A stretch of DNA of 64,000 nt from Mesorhizobium sp. AR07 (GCF_024746815.1 NZ_CP080525.1:3038001-3102000), one strand, 5' to 3'. Positions 45,582 through 55,428 are shown, counted from the first letter of the stretch. A program made the numbers and translations. The notes: generated from the sequence alone by a model not told the origin.

Positions 45582-48567
45582 TGAGGCGCCCTCCCGTCTC
45601 GTCGAAGAACACCATGCCGGTGACCTCGACCTCGATCACCCCGTTCGGCATCGGCACATAGAGCGTGTCGCCCATCCGGTCACGGCCGCCGGCGACCAAT
45701 GCGAGCGCAATCGAGCGGCCGCAATTTTCAGACCAGTAGCTGGACGTGACGTGGCCGATCATCTTCATCGGGATCGCCTGCTTCGGATCCTCGACGATCT
45801 GCGCACCTTCTTCCAGCACCACCTTCGGGTCCTTGGTCTTGAGGCCGACCAGCTGCTTGCGGCCCTTGGCGACCAGATCCGGCCGCATCATGCCTCTGAT
45901 ACCAACGAAGTCGGTCTTCTTCTTGCCGACCGCCCAGTCGAGACCGGCATCGTTCGGCGTCACCGTGCCGTCCGTGTCCTGGCCGACGATGATGTAGCCC
46001 TTTTCGGCGCGCAGCACGTGCATGGCCTCGGTGCCGTAGGCGGCAGCACCATGCTTCTGGCCTTCGGCCCAAAGCGCCTCCCAGACGGCCTGGCCATGGT
46101 CGGCCGGGACATTGACCTCGAAGCCGCGCTCGCCGGTGAACGACATGCGGAACAGCCGGGTCGGCACACCGCAGATCTTGCCTTCGCGCACCGACATATG
46201 CGGCAGCGCCTCGTCGGACATATCGATGCCTTCGACCAGCGGCGCGATGATGTCGCGGGACTTCGGCCCCTGCACGGCGATGACAGCCCATTGCTCGGTG
46301 ATCGAGGTCAGCCAGACGTTGAGGTGCGGGAACTCGGTCTGGAGATAATCCTCCATGTGGTTCATGACGCGCGGCGCGCCGCCGGTCGTCGTCGTCACGT
46401 GGAAGCGGTCGGGCGCCAGCCTGCCGACGACGCCGTCATCATAGATGAAACCGTCCTCGCGCAGCATGATGCCGTAGCGGCAGCGGCCGGGCTCCAGCTT
46501 CTCCCACGGATTGGTGTAGAGCAGTTCCATGAATTTCGCCGCGTCCGGCCCGACGACCTCGATCTTGCCGAGCGTCGAGGCATCGAACAGGCCGGCCGTC
46601 TTGCGCACCGCGACGCATTCGCGGTCGACCGCGGCATGCATGTCCTCGCCCGCCTTGGGAAAATACCAGGCGCGCTTCCACTGTCCGACATCCTCGAACA
46701 CGGCACCTTGCGCCTCGGCCCACGGATGGATCGCCGTTTTGCGGGTCGGGTCGAACAGCGGCCCGCGCGCATGGCTGACGATCGCGCCGAAGGTCACCGG
46801 CGTATAGGGCGCCCGGAACGTGGTCAGGCCGACTTCCGGGATCGGCTTGCCCAGCGTCTCGGCGGCAATCGCCAGGCCGTGCATGTTGGAGGTCTTGCCC
46901 TGGTCGGTCGCCATGCCGTTGGTGGTGAAGCGCTTGACGTGCTCGATCGAGCGCATGCCCTCATGCACCGCCTGACGGATATCCTTAGCGGTGACGTCGT
47001 TCTGGAAATCGACAAAGGCTTTCACCGTCGTATCCGGCCCCGCGCCGGGGGCAGCACCCAGCATGCCACGCGACCAGCTCTCCGAGGCGTCGACCTTGGG
47101 CTTGTTGCCCTTGGCGGTTTTGGCGCCGGCATCCTTGGCTGCCTTGGCGCCCGCCGCATAGGCTTCGTCTAACGTCGCCGACAGCCCGTCGGTGCCGTTG
47201 CAGGCGCCGACCGAGACGCAATCCTGGGCATAGGTGCCCGGCACGAAGCGCTTGGTCTCGTCGTTGAAGGCGACCTTGCCGCGCGACTGCGAGAACAGAT
47301 GCACAGACGGCGTCCAGCCGGCCGACATCAGGATCGCATCGACCGGGATGGTGCGTTCGCCGCCGCCGTTCTTCGGCTGCACGGTCATCGACGACACCCT
47401 GAGCTTGCCGCCGGCGCGGATCACCGCGCGGCCGAAATTGACCTCGATGCCGAGTGCCCTCGCCTCGTCGATCACCGGCCCGGTCGGGTTGTCGCGCAGG
47501 TCGACGATCGCCGCCACGTTGACGCCGGCCTTCTTCAGGTCGATCGCCGCCGCGTAAGCCGAATCATTGGCGGTGTAGACGCCGACATTTTTGCCGACCG
47601 CCACACCATAATGGTTGAGATAGGTGCGCGCCGCACCCGCCAACATGATGCCCGGCCGGTCATTGTCGGCGAACACCATGTGGCGCTCGATGGCGCCGGA
47701 GGCCAGCACCACGCGCTTGGCTCTCACCTGCCACAGCCGCTCGCGCGGCAGATCATGACCGGGAGCCTTCAGATGATCGCTGACCCGCTCGACCAGCCCG
47801 ATGAAATTCTGCGCGTAGTAACCAAAGGCAGTGGTGCGCGAGAGCACACGGACATTGTCCATGGCCTGGAGCCTGGCAATCGCCGCCTGCGACCAGGCAA
47901 AACCGTCCTGGCCGTCGATCCTGGCGCCAGTCTCGAAGCGCAGGCTGCCGCCGAACTCGGCCTGCTCGTCGGCCAGGATGACGCGCACGCCAGCCTCGGC
48001 CGCGGCAAGTGCCGCCGCGATGCCGGCCGCGCCGCCGCCCAGCACCAGCACGTCGCAATGCGCATAGCGCGACGAATAATGGTCGGGATCCGGCTGGTCG
48101 GGGGAAACGCCAAGCCCGGCCGCGGCACGGATCTTCGGTTCGTACAGGCTCTTCCAGGCCGCCTTCGGCCACATGAACGTCTTGTAGTAGAAGCCGGCGG
48201 AAAACATCGGCGACGCGATGTCGTTGACCGCGCCGACGTCGAAGGACAGCGACGGCCAGCGGTTCTGCGACTGCGCGGCAAGCCCGTCATAAAGTTCCTG
48301 CACGGTTGCCCGCACATTCGGCGTCCTGCGCGCCGCGTCGCGCTTGACCTCGACCAGTGCGTTGGGCTCTTCCGCGCCCGCCGACAGGATGCCGCGCGGA
48401 CGGTGGTACTTGAACGAACGACCGACCAGATGGACGCCATTGGCAAGCAGCGCCGATGCCAGCGTATCGCCCTCGATGCCGGAATAGGACTGGCCATCGA
48501 AGCTGAACCGCGCGGTCTTTGCCTGCTTGAGGCGGCCGGCGCCGGGAATGCGGAACCCGCCGCTCAT
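45574..48567 (-). CDS. soxA: Sarcosine oxidase alpha subunit
   Basis: Large subunit of 997 residues, the usual size. N-terminal domain FRIPGAGRLK ... GRSFKYHRPRGILSAG, an NAD-binding Rossmann segment VLVLGGGAAGIAAALAAAEA at about residue 165, a second nucleotide motif region (GKNVGVYTANDSAYAAAIDL), and from about residue 600 the aminomethyltransferase (GcvT-type) domain that passes the one-carbon unit to folate. Overlaps soxD by four bases and soxG by eight, so subunits are made in balance. Confidence 0.96.
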
Positions 48568-48875
48568 TTGGCAACCACTCCGTTGGAGATATTGGGCAGC
48601 TTCGATGGTTTCGGCTCGCCGGCCTTGTAGGTCATGACGAACTTGTCGGTGACGGTGTCGCGCACCGCATTGAAGAAACGCGCGCAGCCATGCATGTGCC
48701 GCCAGCGCTCATAAATGATGCCCTTGGGATTGGAGCGGATGAAGAAGAACTTTTCGAAATCGTCGTCGCTCTCGCCTGATATGTTGGCCGAACGCGCGAT
48801 ATGCGCCTCGCCGGCGTTGCGGAACTCGAGCTCGGGACGCTCTTCCTCGCAATAGGGGCAGCGGATGAGAAGCAT
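48564..48875 (-). CDS. soxD: Sarcosine oxidase delta subunit
   Basis: 103-residue delta subunit. It carries the zinc-binding start LLIRCPYCEEERPELEF with further Cys/His in the MHGCARFF segment, and the family block KFFFIRSNPKGIIYERW. ATG at 48875 is chosen over an in-frame, Arg-rich extension to 48932 that would enter the upstream gene. ATGA overlap with soxA. Confidence 0.94.
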   Translation of the reverse strand: MLLIRCPYCEEERPELEFRNAGEAHIARSANISGESDDDFEKFFFIRSNPKGIIYERWRHMHGCARFFNAVRDTVTDKFVMTYKAGEPKPSKLPNISNGVVAK

Positions 48876-48886
48876 CGTCTTCGTTC

Positions 48887-49309
48887 CTACAATTCGCCGT
48901 GGCCGACGTGAGCGCCGGCGGGTTGGTCGCAAAGCCTTTGGCCCATCGCCGCAAAGGGCGCGACGAGCCGGATGCGCTCCGCCACGCTTTCGGTCGGGCG
49001 AAACAGGTCGCGATACGCCATGTTGCCGATGGTGAGCTGCATCGGATCGGTCGTGACGATGACGCGGCGTGGCTCGAATGTGTCATCCTCGCCAAGATCG
49101 GAAGGCCTGTTCTCCAGGAACATGACCACCTTCTGACCGCCGCTCCACACGCAGGCCAGGATGCCGTCGTCGACGGAAAACGGCCATCCGGCCTCGTTCC
49201 CGGCACGGCTGATCGGTTGCGTGCGGAATTCGTCCGCCGACGGAAAATGGAACATGCCCTGTTCCCCCGCCAGCATCAGCGGCATGGCGACAGCCATCTG
49301 CGCCATCAT
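48887..49309 (-). CDS. Hypothetical protein inserted in the sox operon
   Basis: 140-residue product between soxB and soxD. Its ATG shares a base with the soxB stop (TGATG) and it ends 11 bp before soxD, so it is translated with the operon. Short hydrophobic start ([15 protein letters not shown]) could be a weak export signal, but no Lys/Arg precedes it. The block EAGWPFSVDDGILACVWSGG and the late APFAAMGQRLCD remind me of YebY/DUF2511 proteins, with two well-placed Cys; this likeness is weak and unchecked. Not among the four known sarcosine oxidase subunits. Confidence 0.8.
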   Translation of the reverse strand: MMAQMAVAMPLMLAGEQGMFHFPSADEFRTQPISRAGNEAGWPFSVDDGILACVWSGGQKVVMFLENRPSDLGEDDTFEPRRVIVTTDPMQLTIGNMAYRDLFRPTESVAERIRLVAPFAAMGQRLCDQPAGAHVGHGEL

Positions 49310-50562
49310 CAGTGCGCCACCGCCGCCGCCGCCGCCTCGTCGATGAGGCGGCCGGTGCGGAAGCGCTCGATGGTGAAGGGCGCGTTGATCGGATGCGGAT
49401 CGTCCCTGGCGATGGTGTGGGCAAAGACATGACCCGAGCCCGGCGTCGCCTTGAAGCCGCCCGTGCCCCAGCCGCAATTGACGTAGAGGCCGGGCACCGG
49501 CGTCTTGGCCAGGATCGGCGAGCGATCCGGCGTGACATCGACGATGCCGCCCCAGGAGCGCAGCATCTTCATGCGCGTGAAGATCGGGAACATCTCGCAG
49601 ATGGCGTCGAGCGTATGTTGCAGGATGTGCAGGCCGCCGGTCTGCGAATAGGAGACATACTGGTCGGTGCCGGCGCCGATCACCAGCTCGCCCTTGTCGG
49701 ATTGCGAGATATAGGCATGCACGGTGTTCGACATCACCACGCAAGGCACCACCGGCTTGACCGGCTCCGACACCAGCGCCTGCAGCGGATAGCTTTCCAG
49801 CGGCATGCGCACGCCGGCCATGTTCATGATGACCGAGGAATGGCCGGCGGCGACGACACCGACCTTTTTCGCGCCGATGAAGCCGCGCGTCGTGTCGACG
49901 CCCATGACCGCGCCATTGGCCGCGCGCTTGACGCCGGTGACCTCGCAGTTCTGGATGATGTGGACGCCGCGCGCCGAGGCGCCGCGCGCATAGCCCCAGG
50001 CGACCGCATCGTGGCGCGCCGTGCCGCCGCGCCGCTGCAGCGCCGCACCCACCACCGGATAGCGCGCATCCCTGGAAGTGTTGAGCGGCGGGCAGAATTC
50101 CTTCGCCTGCTCCGGCGTCAGCCATTCATTGTCGATGCCGTTCAGCCGGTTGGCGTGGACGTGGCGCTTCAGCACCTGCACGTCGTGCACATTGTGGGCC
50201 AGCATCATGACGCCGCGCGCCGAATACATGACGTTGTAGTTGAGCTCCTGGCTCAGCCCGTCCCACAGCTTCAGCGCATGGTCGTAGATGCCGGCGCTCT
50301 CGTCATAGAGATAGTTGGAGCGGATGATGGTGGTGTTGCGGCCGGTGTTGCCGCCGCCGAGCCAGCCCTTTTCCAGCACCGCGACATTGGTGATGCCATG
50401 CACCGTGGCGAGGTAGTAGGCGGTGGCCAGGCCATGGCCGCCGGCGCCGACGATGATAACGTCGTATTCCTTCCTGGGCTCAGGCGAGGACCATTGTTCC
50501 TCCCAGCCCTTGTGGCCGCGCATGGCCTCGCGGGCGATGGCGAATACCGAATATTTCTTCAA
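49309..50562 (-). CDS. soxB: Sarcosine oxidase beta subunit
   Basis: Catalytic FAD/FMN subunit of 417 residues. [19 protein letters not shown] matches the known SoxB N-terminus, then FAD motif [20 protein letters not shown], the [19 protein letters not shown] substrate/flavin loop, and the C-terminal [20 protein letters not shown] and [12 protein letters not shown]. Start is TTG at 50562 with GAGG upstream; there is no ATG before residue 14, and the preceding open frame to 50928 lacks family resemblance. First gene of the operon; the 223-bp space upstream faces the DUF2568 gene and should hold the promoter. Confidence 0.94.
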   Translation of the reverse strand: MKKYSVFAIAREAMRGHKGWEEQWSSPEPRKEYDVIIVGAGGHGLATAYYLATVHGITNVAVLEKGWLGGGNTGRNTTIIRSNYLYDESAGIYDHALKLWDGLSQELNYNVMYSARGVMMLAHNVHDVQVLKRHVHANRLNGIDNEWLTPEQAKEFCPPLNTSRDARYPVVGAALQRRGGTARHDAVAWGYARGASARGVHIIQNCEVTGVKRAANGAVMGVDTTRGFIGAKKVGVVAAGHSSVIMNMAGVRMPLESYPLQALVSEPVKPVVPCVVMSNTVHAYISQSDKGELVIGAGTDQYVSYSQTGGLHILQHTLDAICEMFPIFTRMKMLRSWGGIVDVTPDRSPILAKTPVPGLYVNCGWGTGGFKATPGSGHVFAHTIARDDPHPINAPFTIERFRTGRLIDEAAAAAVAH

Positions 50563-50785
50563 CGTCCCAGCCTCGCAAATGGCAGCCAAGTGTTCATCAA
50601 GCCTCGGCGCGCGAGGTGTATCACTAGCGAAACGCAGCTTCCACCCTTGCGCTGTTTGCGACGGCGCTTGCCGTTTTGCGCCGCGCCGAAAAAGACGCAG
50701 GCGATCTGGCCGCCATGGCTGCGTTCGGTCACACTGCTTGTCGCGAGACTCTTGAGGACGAATATGGGCCTGGTGGAATCTGACG

Positions 50786-51127
50786 TTGCGCTTCCTGCTG
50801 GAGCTTGCCGCCCTGCTTGGCCTCGGACTGGCCGGCTGGAGCCTCTCCGACGGATGGTGGCACTGGATCCTGGCTCTGGCCTTGCCACTCATTGCGGCTG
50901 CCTTGTGGGGAACCTTCGCAGTGCTCAACGATCCGAGCCGATCGGGCCGTGCCCCGGTGCCGGTGCCAGGCGCGGTGCGGCTGGTGCTGGAACTGACGAT
51001 CCTGTTCGGTGGTGCGGCTGGGTTCTATCTGATCGGCCACACAACCACAGGCATCGTCATCACTCTGCTCATCGTCATCAGCTACGCATTTTCGCTCGAC
51101 CGCCTGGTATGGTTGTTGCGGCAATAG
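50786..51127 (+). CDS. DUF2568 (YrdB-like) membrane protein
   Basis: Small inner-membrane protein, about 113 residues, with four helices. [28 protein letters not shown] and [19 protein letters not shown] match the DUF2568 pattern of a duplicated two-helix unit. The start is uncertain: TTG at 50786 is the best standard codon, but in-frame residues upstream (WAWWNLT) look family-like and no ATG exists there, so a rare start nearer GAGGA (50754-50758) is possible. Function unknown. Confidence 0.75.
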   Translation: MRFLLELAALLGLGLAGWSLSDGWWHWILALALPLIAAALWGTFAVLNDPSRSGRAPVPVPGAVRLVLELTILFGGAAGFYLIGHTTTGIVITLLIVISYAFSLDRLVWLLRQ

Positions 51128-51300
51128 TTCGTCCAACCGGCCTGGCCTCTTCGCAAGTGATGAGCGGCTCGCTTCCAGCCATCGCCAGCAAGAACCAACT
51201 GCGCAGGTATCGGGTGTCGCCAGAAGGCGTGGCCTGCGATCAACGGGCCTCGTTGCCGGCACCAGTCGGCCAGACAGGACCGACAGAAGGACAACCCCCC

Positions 51301-52059
51301 ATGCTCGCACGCGCCAACAAGATCGCCATCGTCACCGGCGCCAGTTCTGGCATCGGCCGCGCCACCGCAAAGCTCTTCGCCGGGGAAAGCGCCAAGCTTG
51401 TTGTCGCCGCGCGACGCCAGACCGAACTTGATGCGCTTGTCGCCGAGATCGAGGATGCCGACGGAACGGCGGTCGCGCTCGCCGGAGATGTCCGCGACGA
51501 AGCCTACGCAAAGGCCCTTGTCGATCTGGCGGTCAAAAAATTCGGCGGCCTCGACATCGCCTTCAACAATGCCGGCGCCGTCGGCCGGATGGGTCCGCTT
51601 CCTGACATGATGCCGGCGACCTGGCTCGAGACGATGGACATCAATCTGACGAGCGCTTTTCTCGGTGCAAAATATCAGATACCGGCCATGTTGGAGCGCG
51701 GCGGCGGCTCCCTGATCTTCACCTCAAGCTTTGTCGGCCGAACCGCTGGCATGCCCGGCATGGCTGCCTATGCGGCAGGCAAGGCCGGCCTGATAGGGTT
51801 GACGCAGGTTCTGGCCGCCGAATACGGACCACACGGCCTGCGCGTCAACGCGCTGTTGCCCGGCGGCACCGACACGCCAGGTGCGACCACGACGACACCG
51901 GAGGCTCGCGCCTTCGTCGAAGGCATCCATGCGTTGAAGCGCATGGCGCAGCCGGAGGAGATCGCCCGCTCAGCGCTCTACCTCGCCTCCGATGCCTCGA
52001 GCTTTACGACTGGAACCGCGCTGTTTGCCGATGGCGGCGTCTCGATCAACCGGACGTGA
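51301..52059 (+). CDS. Short-chain dehydrogenase/reductase
   Basis: NAD(P)-dependent SDR of 252 residues. TGASSGIG at residues 12-19, NNAGAVG, the catalytic Ser in FTSSFVG, YAAGK, and the end ALFADGGVSINRT. ATG at 51301 with GAAGGA about 10 bases upstream; longer open frame running from 49312 is rejected as antisense to soxB. Freestanding gene, substrate unknown. Confidence 0.93.
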   Translation: MLARANKIAIVTGASSGIGRATAKLFAGESAKLVVAARRQTELDALVAEIEDADGTAVALAGDVRDEAYAKALVDLAVKKFGGLDIAFNNAGAVGRMGPLPDMMPATWLETMDINLTSAFLGAKYQIPAMLERGGGSLIFTSSFVGRTAGMPGMAAYAAGKAGLIGLTQVLAAEYGPHGLRVNALLPGGTDTPGATTTTPEARAFVEGIHALKRMAQPEEIARSALYLASDASSFTTGTALFADGGVSINRT

Positions 52060-52171
52060 AGGATTTTTGCAGCGAACAGGCCTGTCCGTCGCTGTGACGC
52101 AGGCCGCCGGTCTTGCTTTTTCTGCGCGATTTGGCGATGCCGTTTCCTGTCGAGAAACAGGTCCTGGAACC

Positions 52172-52558
52172 ATGATGCTGATCAGAACCTACGTGGCCGC
52201 GAGTGCAATCGAGGGCGTCGGCATGTTCGCCGCCGAGCCGATCAGGAAAGGTGCCTCGATCTGGCGGCTCGACCCTGATTTCGACCGGCTGATTCCCATG
52301 GACAAATACGAAGCGGCACCCCTGCCTTTGAAGGAGTTGCTCGACCGTTATGCCTATCCGAGCCCGGATCGGCCGGGTTTCATGGTCTATGAAGTCGACA
52401 ATGGCCGCTTCATGAACCATTCCGGAAATCCAAACACGGATTTTTCACAGTATGGCGGGGCAACCGCGACCCGCGACATAGCCGCCGGTGAGGAGATCAC
52501 CTGCGACTATGGCGAGTTCTTCGAGGATTTCGAGCGGCTGCACCTGGCCACGGCGTAG
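52172..52558 (+). CDS. Stand-alone SET domain protein
   Basis: 128-residue protein consisting of a SET methyltransferase domain only. VAASAIEGVGMFAAEPIRKG, the pseudoknot motif FMNHSGNPNTDF and GEEITCDYGEFFEDFERL carry the AdoMet/Lys-channel residues including the Asn-His and the catalytic-type Tyr. Two adjacent ATGs (52172, 52175) with a poor ribosome site. Bacterial members of this size may methylate ribosomal or other lysines; it precedes rpsU, but a link is only a guess. Confidence 0.85.
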   Translation: MMLIRTYVAASAIEGVGMFAAEPIRKGASIWRLDPDFDRLIPMDKYEAAPLPLKELLDRYAYPSPDRPGFMVYEVDNGRFMNHSGNPNTDFSQYGGATATRDIAAGEEITCDYGEFFEDFERLHLATA

Positions 52559-52737
52559 TTGGCCCCCAATCTTGCGGGCAACCGGGTGGCGATTTGGCGG
52601 CCGCCCTTCATTTCGGCTGTGGACAGCGCGGCCTGATTCTGCTATCAGCCGCCACAATTCGTGGTGTAAACCGCCGCGGAGGCTAGTGGCTATGGCCGCT
52701 TGCCTGTTGATATCAAACCCGAAAGACAGGATTGCCC

Positions 52738-53016
52738 GTGCAGGTACTCGTCCGCGACAATAACGTTGATCAGGCGCTTCGCGCGCTCAAGAAGAAGATG
52801 CAGCGCGAAGGCATTTTCCGCGAAATGAAGATGCGCGGACATTACGAGAAGCCTTCCGAGAAGCGCGCCCGTGAAAAGGCTGAAGCCGTGCGCCGCGCCC
52901 GCAAGCTGGCCCGCAAGCGCGCCCAGCGCGAAGGTCTGCTGCCGATGACGCCGCGTCCGGTTGCTGCTGGCGCCGCTGGCGGTCCCGGTGGTGCTCCGCG
53001 CCCGCCGCGGTTCTAA
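52738..53016 (+). CDS. rpsU: 30S ribosomal protein S21
   Basis: Ribosomal protein S21, 92 residues. [20 protein letters not shown] at the start, then the basic [19 protein letters not shown] helix, as in all S21. GTG at 52738 with ACAGGA eight bases before gives the conserved N-terminus; a TTG two codons earlier is less likely. The last ~20 residues form a Gly/Ala/Pro-rich tail ([16 protein letters not shown]) absent from the short enterobacterial form and common in rhizobia from memory. A strong terminator follows. Confidence 0.97.
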   Translation: MQVLVRDNNVDQALRALKKKMQREGIFREMKMRGHYEKPSEKRAREKAEAVRRARKLARKRAQREGLLPMTPRPVAAGAAGGPGGAPRPPRF

Positions 53017-53048
53017 CGCCAATTTTTCGTCCTTTTCGAAGGATATCC

Positions 53049-53087
53049 AAGGTGGCGCGATGCGGAATCGCCGCCACCTTTTTGTTT
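53049..53087 (+). terminator. Rho-independent terminator after rpsU
   Basis: AAGGTGGCG / CGCCACCTT nine-bp stem with a 14-base loop followed by TTTGTTT. Correct position and orientation for ending the rpsU transcript. Confidence 0.88.
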
Positions 53088-53095
53088 AGGGCGGC

Positions 53096-53115
53096 GTGCG
53101 TCCACATGGACGCAC
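53096..53115. promoter_or_regulatory. 20-bp near-perfect palindrome upstream of the TPR lipoprotein gene
   Basis: GTGCGTCCA-CA-TGGACGCAC. Two-base centre is too tight for an RNA hairpin, so a protein-binding site is more likely. It stands 93 bp before the lipoprotein start, immediately beyond the rpsU terminator. Confidence 0.5.
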
Positions 53116-53207
53116 AAGGTACGCTCTAACGCTTTACGACAATTGTGACCCGGCCCGGAGGGGGGACCCGGACCTGATGACGCGGCTTAAGTGAGGACAG
53201 GGCAGAC

Positions 53208-54050
53208 ATGAACGCAATCAGCGTGGAGCGCAGAACCCCATTGCGCGGTTTCGCCCTGACGGCCGCCCTGCTTTCCGGGCTGGCGCTTGCCGGCTGCCAG
53301 ACGGCTGGCCCTACCGGCGAATTCAACAACATCGACAAGGCGCAAGGTTCGAGCGAGAACATCTCCTCGCTGTCGGCGGTCATCCAGCGCAATCCCCAGG
53401 ATCCCGAAGGCTACAATGTGCGCGGCTCTGCCTATGGCCGGGGCGGCCAGTACCAGGCGGCGCTCAAGGATTTCAACACCGCCATCCAACTCAACCCGAA
53501 TTTCTTCCAGGCCTATTCGAACCGTGCGCTCATCCAGCGCTTCCTGGGCAATCAGTCGGCCGCGCTCGACGACTACAACCGGTCTATCCAGATCAACGGC
53601 AATTATGACGCCGCTTATATCGGCCGCGGCAATCTCTACCGCAAGGCGGGTCGCACCCAGGAAGCCTTCAACGACTTCCAGAAGGCCATCCAGCTCGACA
53701 CCACCGACGCCCGCGCCTACCACAATCGCGGCCTGATCTATCAGAGCCAGGGCCAGCACAAGTTCGCCATCGAGGATTTCTCGACCGCCATCTCGCTGGC
53801 GCCGGACGCCGCCGAGCCCTACAACGGGCGCGGCCTTTCCTATCTGGCCACCAACGACGAAGACAACGCCTTTGCCGACTTCAACATGGCGATCAAGCTC
53901 GACGGCAAGAACGCCGAGGCCTGGGCCAACCAGGCGCTGATCTACGAGCGGCGCGGCGACAAGGCCAAGGCGGCGAAATCCTACCGCGAAGCCGTGCACC
54001 TCGATCCGACCTACCAGCCGGCCAAGGATGGCCTCGCTCGCGTCAGCTGA
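53208..54050 (+). CDS. TPR-repeat lipoprotein (NlpI-like)
   Basis: Exported lipoprotein of 280 residues. Signal peptide ends in the lipobox LALAGC, lipidated Cys at about residue 29. Six or seven tetratricopeptide repeats follow (for example AYGRGGQYQAALKDFNTAIQ, AYHNRGLIYQSQGQHKFAIE), so nearly all of the mature chain is a TPR superhelix. Likely an envelope scaffold, as NlpI is for peptidoglycan hydrolases. Own promoter probable in the 120 bp before it. Confidence 0.92.
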   Translation: MNAISVERRTPLRGFALTAALLSGLALAGCQTAGPTGEFNNIDKAQGSSENISSLSAVIQRNPQDPEGYNVRGSAYGRGGQYQAALKDFNTAIQLNPNFFQAYSNRALIQRFLGNQSAALDDYNRSIQINGNYDAAYIGRGNLYRKAGRTQEAFNDFQKAIQLDTTDARAYHNRGLIYQSQGQHKFAIEDFSTAISLAPDAAEPYNGRGLSYLATNDEDNAFADFNMAIKLDGKNAEAWANQALIYERRGDKAKAAKSYREAVHLDPTYQPAKDGLARVS

Positions 54051-54250
54051 TATCGATCTCGGCAGGGCAAAGCAGCGCCGCGTTTTGTGTGCCCGAAAGA
54101 GCACGCGGCGCCGCAAAACCGTCAATCCAGCAACCGCGCGTTAACCCCGGCAGCAAGGGGTCGGCCGGTGCCTTGTTCGCGCCAAGTTTTCAGTGGAACG
54201 GTCCTGCTACTCAAGCCGTTATTCCAGGCAATTTGCGAAAGGACCCTGCC

Positions 54251-54727
54251 ATGATCAAGAAACTCGTCTGCGCCGCTGCTCTCGCCACGACGGCATTCGC
54301 CGTCGCCCCAGCCAGCGCCGGCAAGCTGCAACTCGGCACGCTCGACTGCACCATCGATGGCGGCACCGCCTACATCATCGCCTCCAACAAGGGCGTCGAC
54401 TGCACCTTCCGCCCCTATCATCACGGGCCTTCTGAGCACTATACCGGCGTCATCTCCAAGATCGGCGTTGATGTCGGCCAAACGCATCAGGGCCAGCTTG
54501 TCTGGGCCGTGCTGGCGGCAACACGCGACCGTGAGGCCGGCGATCTCGCCGGCAGCTACTACGGCGTCAACGCGGAGGCGAGCGTCGTGACCGGCGGCGG
54601 CGCCAATCTGCTGGCCGGTGGCTTCAACAGCGCCTTCATGCTGGAGCCGCTCAGCGTACAGGCACAAACCGGGGTCAACCTCGCGGTCGCCGTGACCTCG
54701 CTCGAGCTGATCCACTCGTTCAAGTGA
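54251..54727 (+). CDS. DUF992 secreted protein, copy 1
   Basis: 158-residue secreted protein with signal peptide MIKKLVCAAALATTAFAVAP and cleavage near ASAG. LQLGTLDCTIDGGTAYIIAS opens the DUF992 fold, with Cys at CTI and VDCTFRP probably paired, and the end LEPLSVQAQTGVNLAVAV. AAAGGA precedes the ATG at 54251; a longer frame from 54089 lacks signal-peptide logic. Rhizobial family of unknown function. Paralogous to the protein encoded next, about 220 bp on. Confidence 0.88.
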   Translation: MIKKLVCAAALATTAFAVAPASAGKLQLGTLDCTIDGGTAYIIASNKGVDCTFRPYHHGPSEHYTGVISKIGVDVGQTHQGQLVWAVLAATRDREAGDLAGSYYGVNAEASVVTGGGANLLAGGFNSAFMLEPLSVQAQTGVNLAVAVTSLELIHSFK

Positions 54728-54764
54728 TTGCAGGGAGCCATGCGCTCCACGACCTCTCACCCTG

Positions 54765-54807
54765 CGGCGCGGAACCTAATAGGATGGTTCCGCGCCGTTT
54801 GATTTTT
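54765..54807 (+). terminator. Rho-independent terminator after DUF992 copy 1
   Basis: Perfect 12-bp stem CGGCGCGGAACC / GGTTCCGCGCCG with a nine-base loop, followed by TTTGATTTTT. Separates the two DUF992 genes into different transcripts. Confidence 0.9.
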
Positions 54808-54808
54808 G

Positions 54809-54900
54809 GAGCAATTCCAGGAAAAGTGTGAAACGGTTTTCCCGGGAAAAGCGCGTAGCGCTTTCCCTCAGGGTATTGCGTCAAGACAAAAAGACAGAGC
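54809..54900. repeat. Palindromic repeat (AATTCCAGGAAAAGTG family)
   Basis: Its first 34 bases are identical to 61185-61218. Contains GGAAAAGTGTGAAACGGTTTTCC and a GGAAAAGCGC/GCGCTTTCC hairpin. Lies between the DUF992 copies, where it may add to termination. Confidence 0.8.
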
Positions 54901-54945
54901 GGTTCTGCGTTTGCGTGAAATGATGAACCGCCGAGGGGGGACCGT

Positions 54946-55428
54946 ATGCCAAAGACAGCCATCGCCGCTGCCGTGATCGTGACCGTACTTGCCGGGGCCG
55001 CGCAAGCGCAGGACCGGGGCATAGAGCTTGGCACGCTTGACTGCGCCATCGGCGGCGGCACCGGTTTCATCTTCGGCTCGAGCAAGGATTTGAGCTGCAC
55101 CTTCAACCCCGCCGACAAGAGCTTTGCGCCGGAAGCCTATTTCGGCGCCGTCAACAAATACGGCCTCGACATCGGCACCACGAAGCAGACGGTCATGCAG
55201 TGGATCGTGCTGTCGCCGCTGAAGAACATTTATGCGCCGGGCGCGCTGGCCGGCGACTATGTCGGCGCCAGCGCCGAGGTGACGGCCGCCGTCGGCGCCG
55301 GCGCCAATCTGCTGGTCGGCGGCTCCTCGCAGGCCTTCACCTTGCAGCCGCTCAGCCTGCAGACGCAGACCGGCATCAACCTCGCCATCGGCGTCAGCCA
55401 GTTCCAGTTGCGCAGCACCGAGAACTGA
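54946..55428 (+). CDS. DUF992 secreted protein, copy 2
   Basis: 160-residue paralogue of the preceding secreted protein. Signal peptide MPKTAIAAAVIVTVLAGAAQ, then IELGTLDCAIGGGTGFIFGS, LSCTFNP and LQPLSLQTQTGINLAIGV, matching copy 1 block by block. AGGGGGGA stands before the ATG. The two differ over much of the central part, so the duplication is not recent. Confidence 0.88.
   Translation: MPKTAIAAAVIVTVLAGAAQAQDRGIELGTLDCAIGGGTGFIFGSSKDLSCTFNPADKSFAPEAYFGAVNKYGLDIGTTKQTVMQWIVLSPLKNIYAPGALAGDYVGASAEVTAAVGAGANLLVGGSSQAFTLQPLSLQTQTGINLAIGVSQFQLRSTEN

Noticed and set aside
50764..50766. ATG just upstream of the DUF2568 gene
   Set aside because: It is in a different frame from the conserved membrane protein, and that frame has no family resemblance.
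49312..51300. Plus-strand open frame running into the SDR gene at 51301
   Set aside because: Lies antisense to soxB and then crosses the DUF2568 gene in another frame; only the part after 51301 has SDR motifs and a ribosome site.
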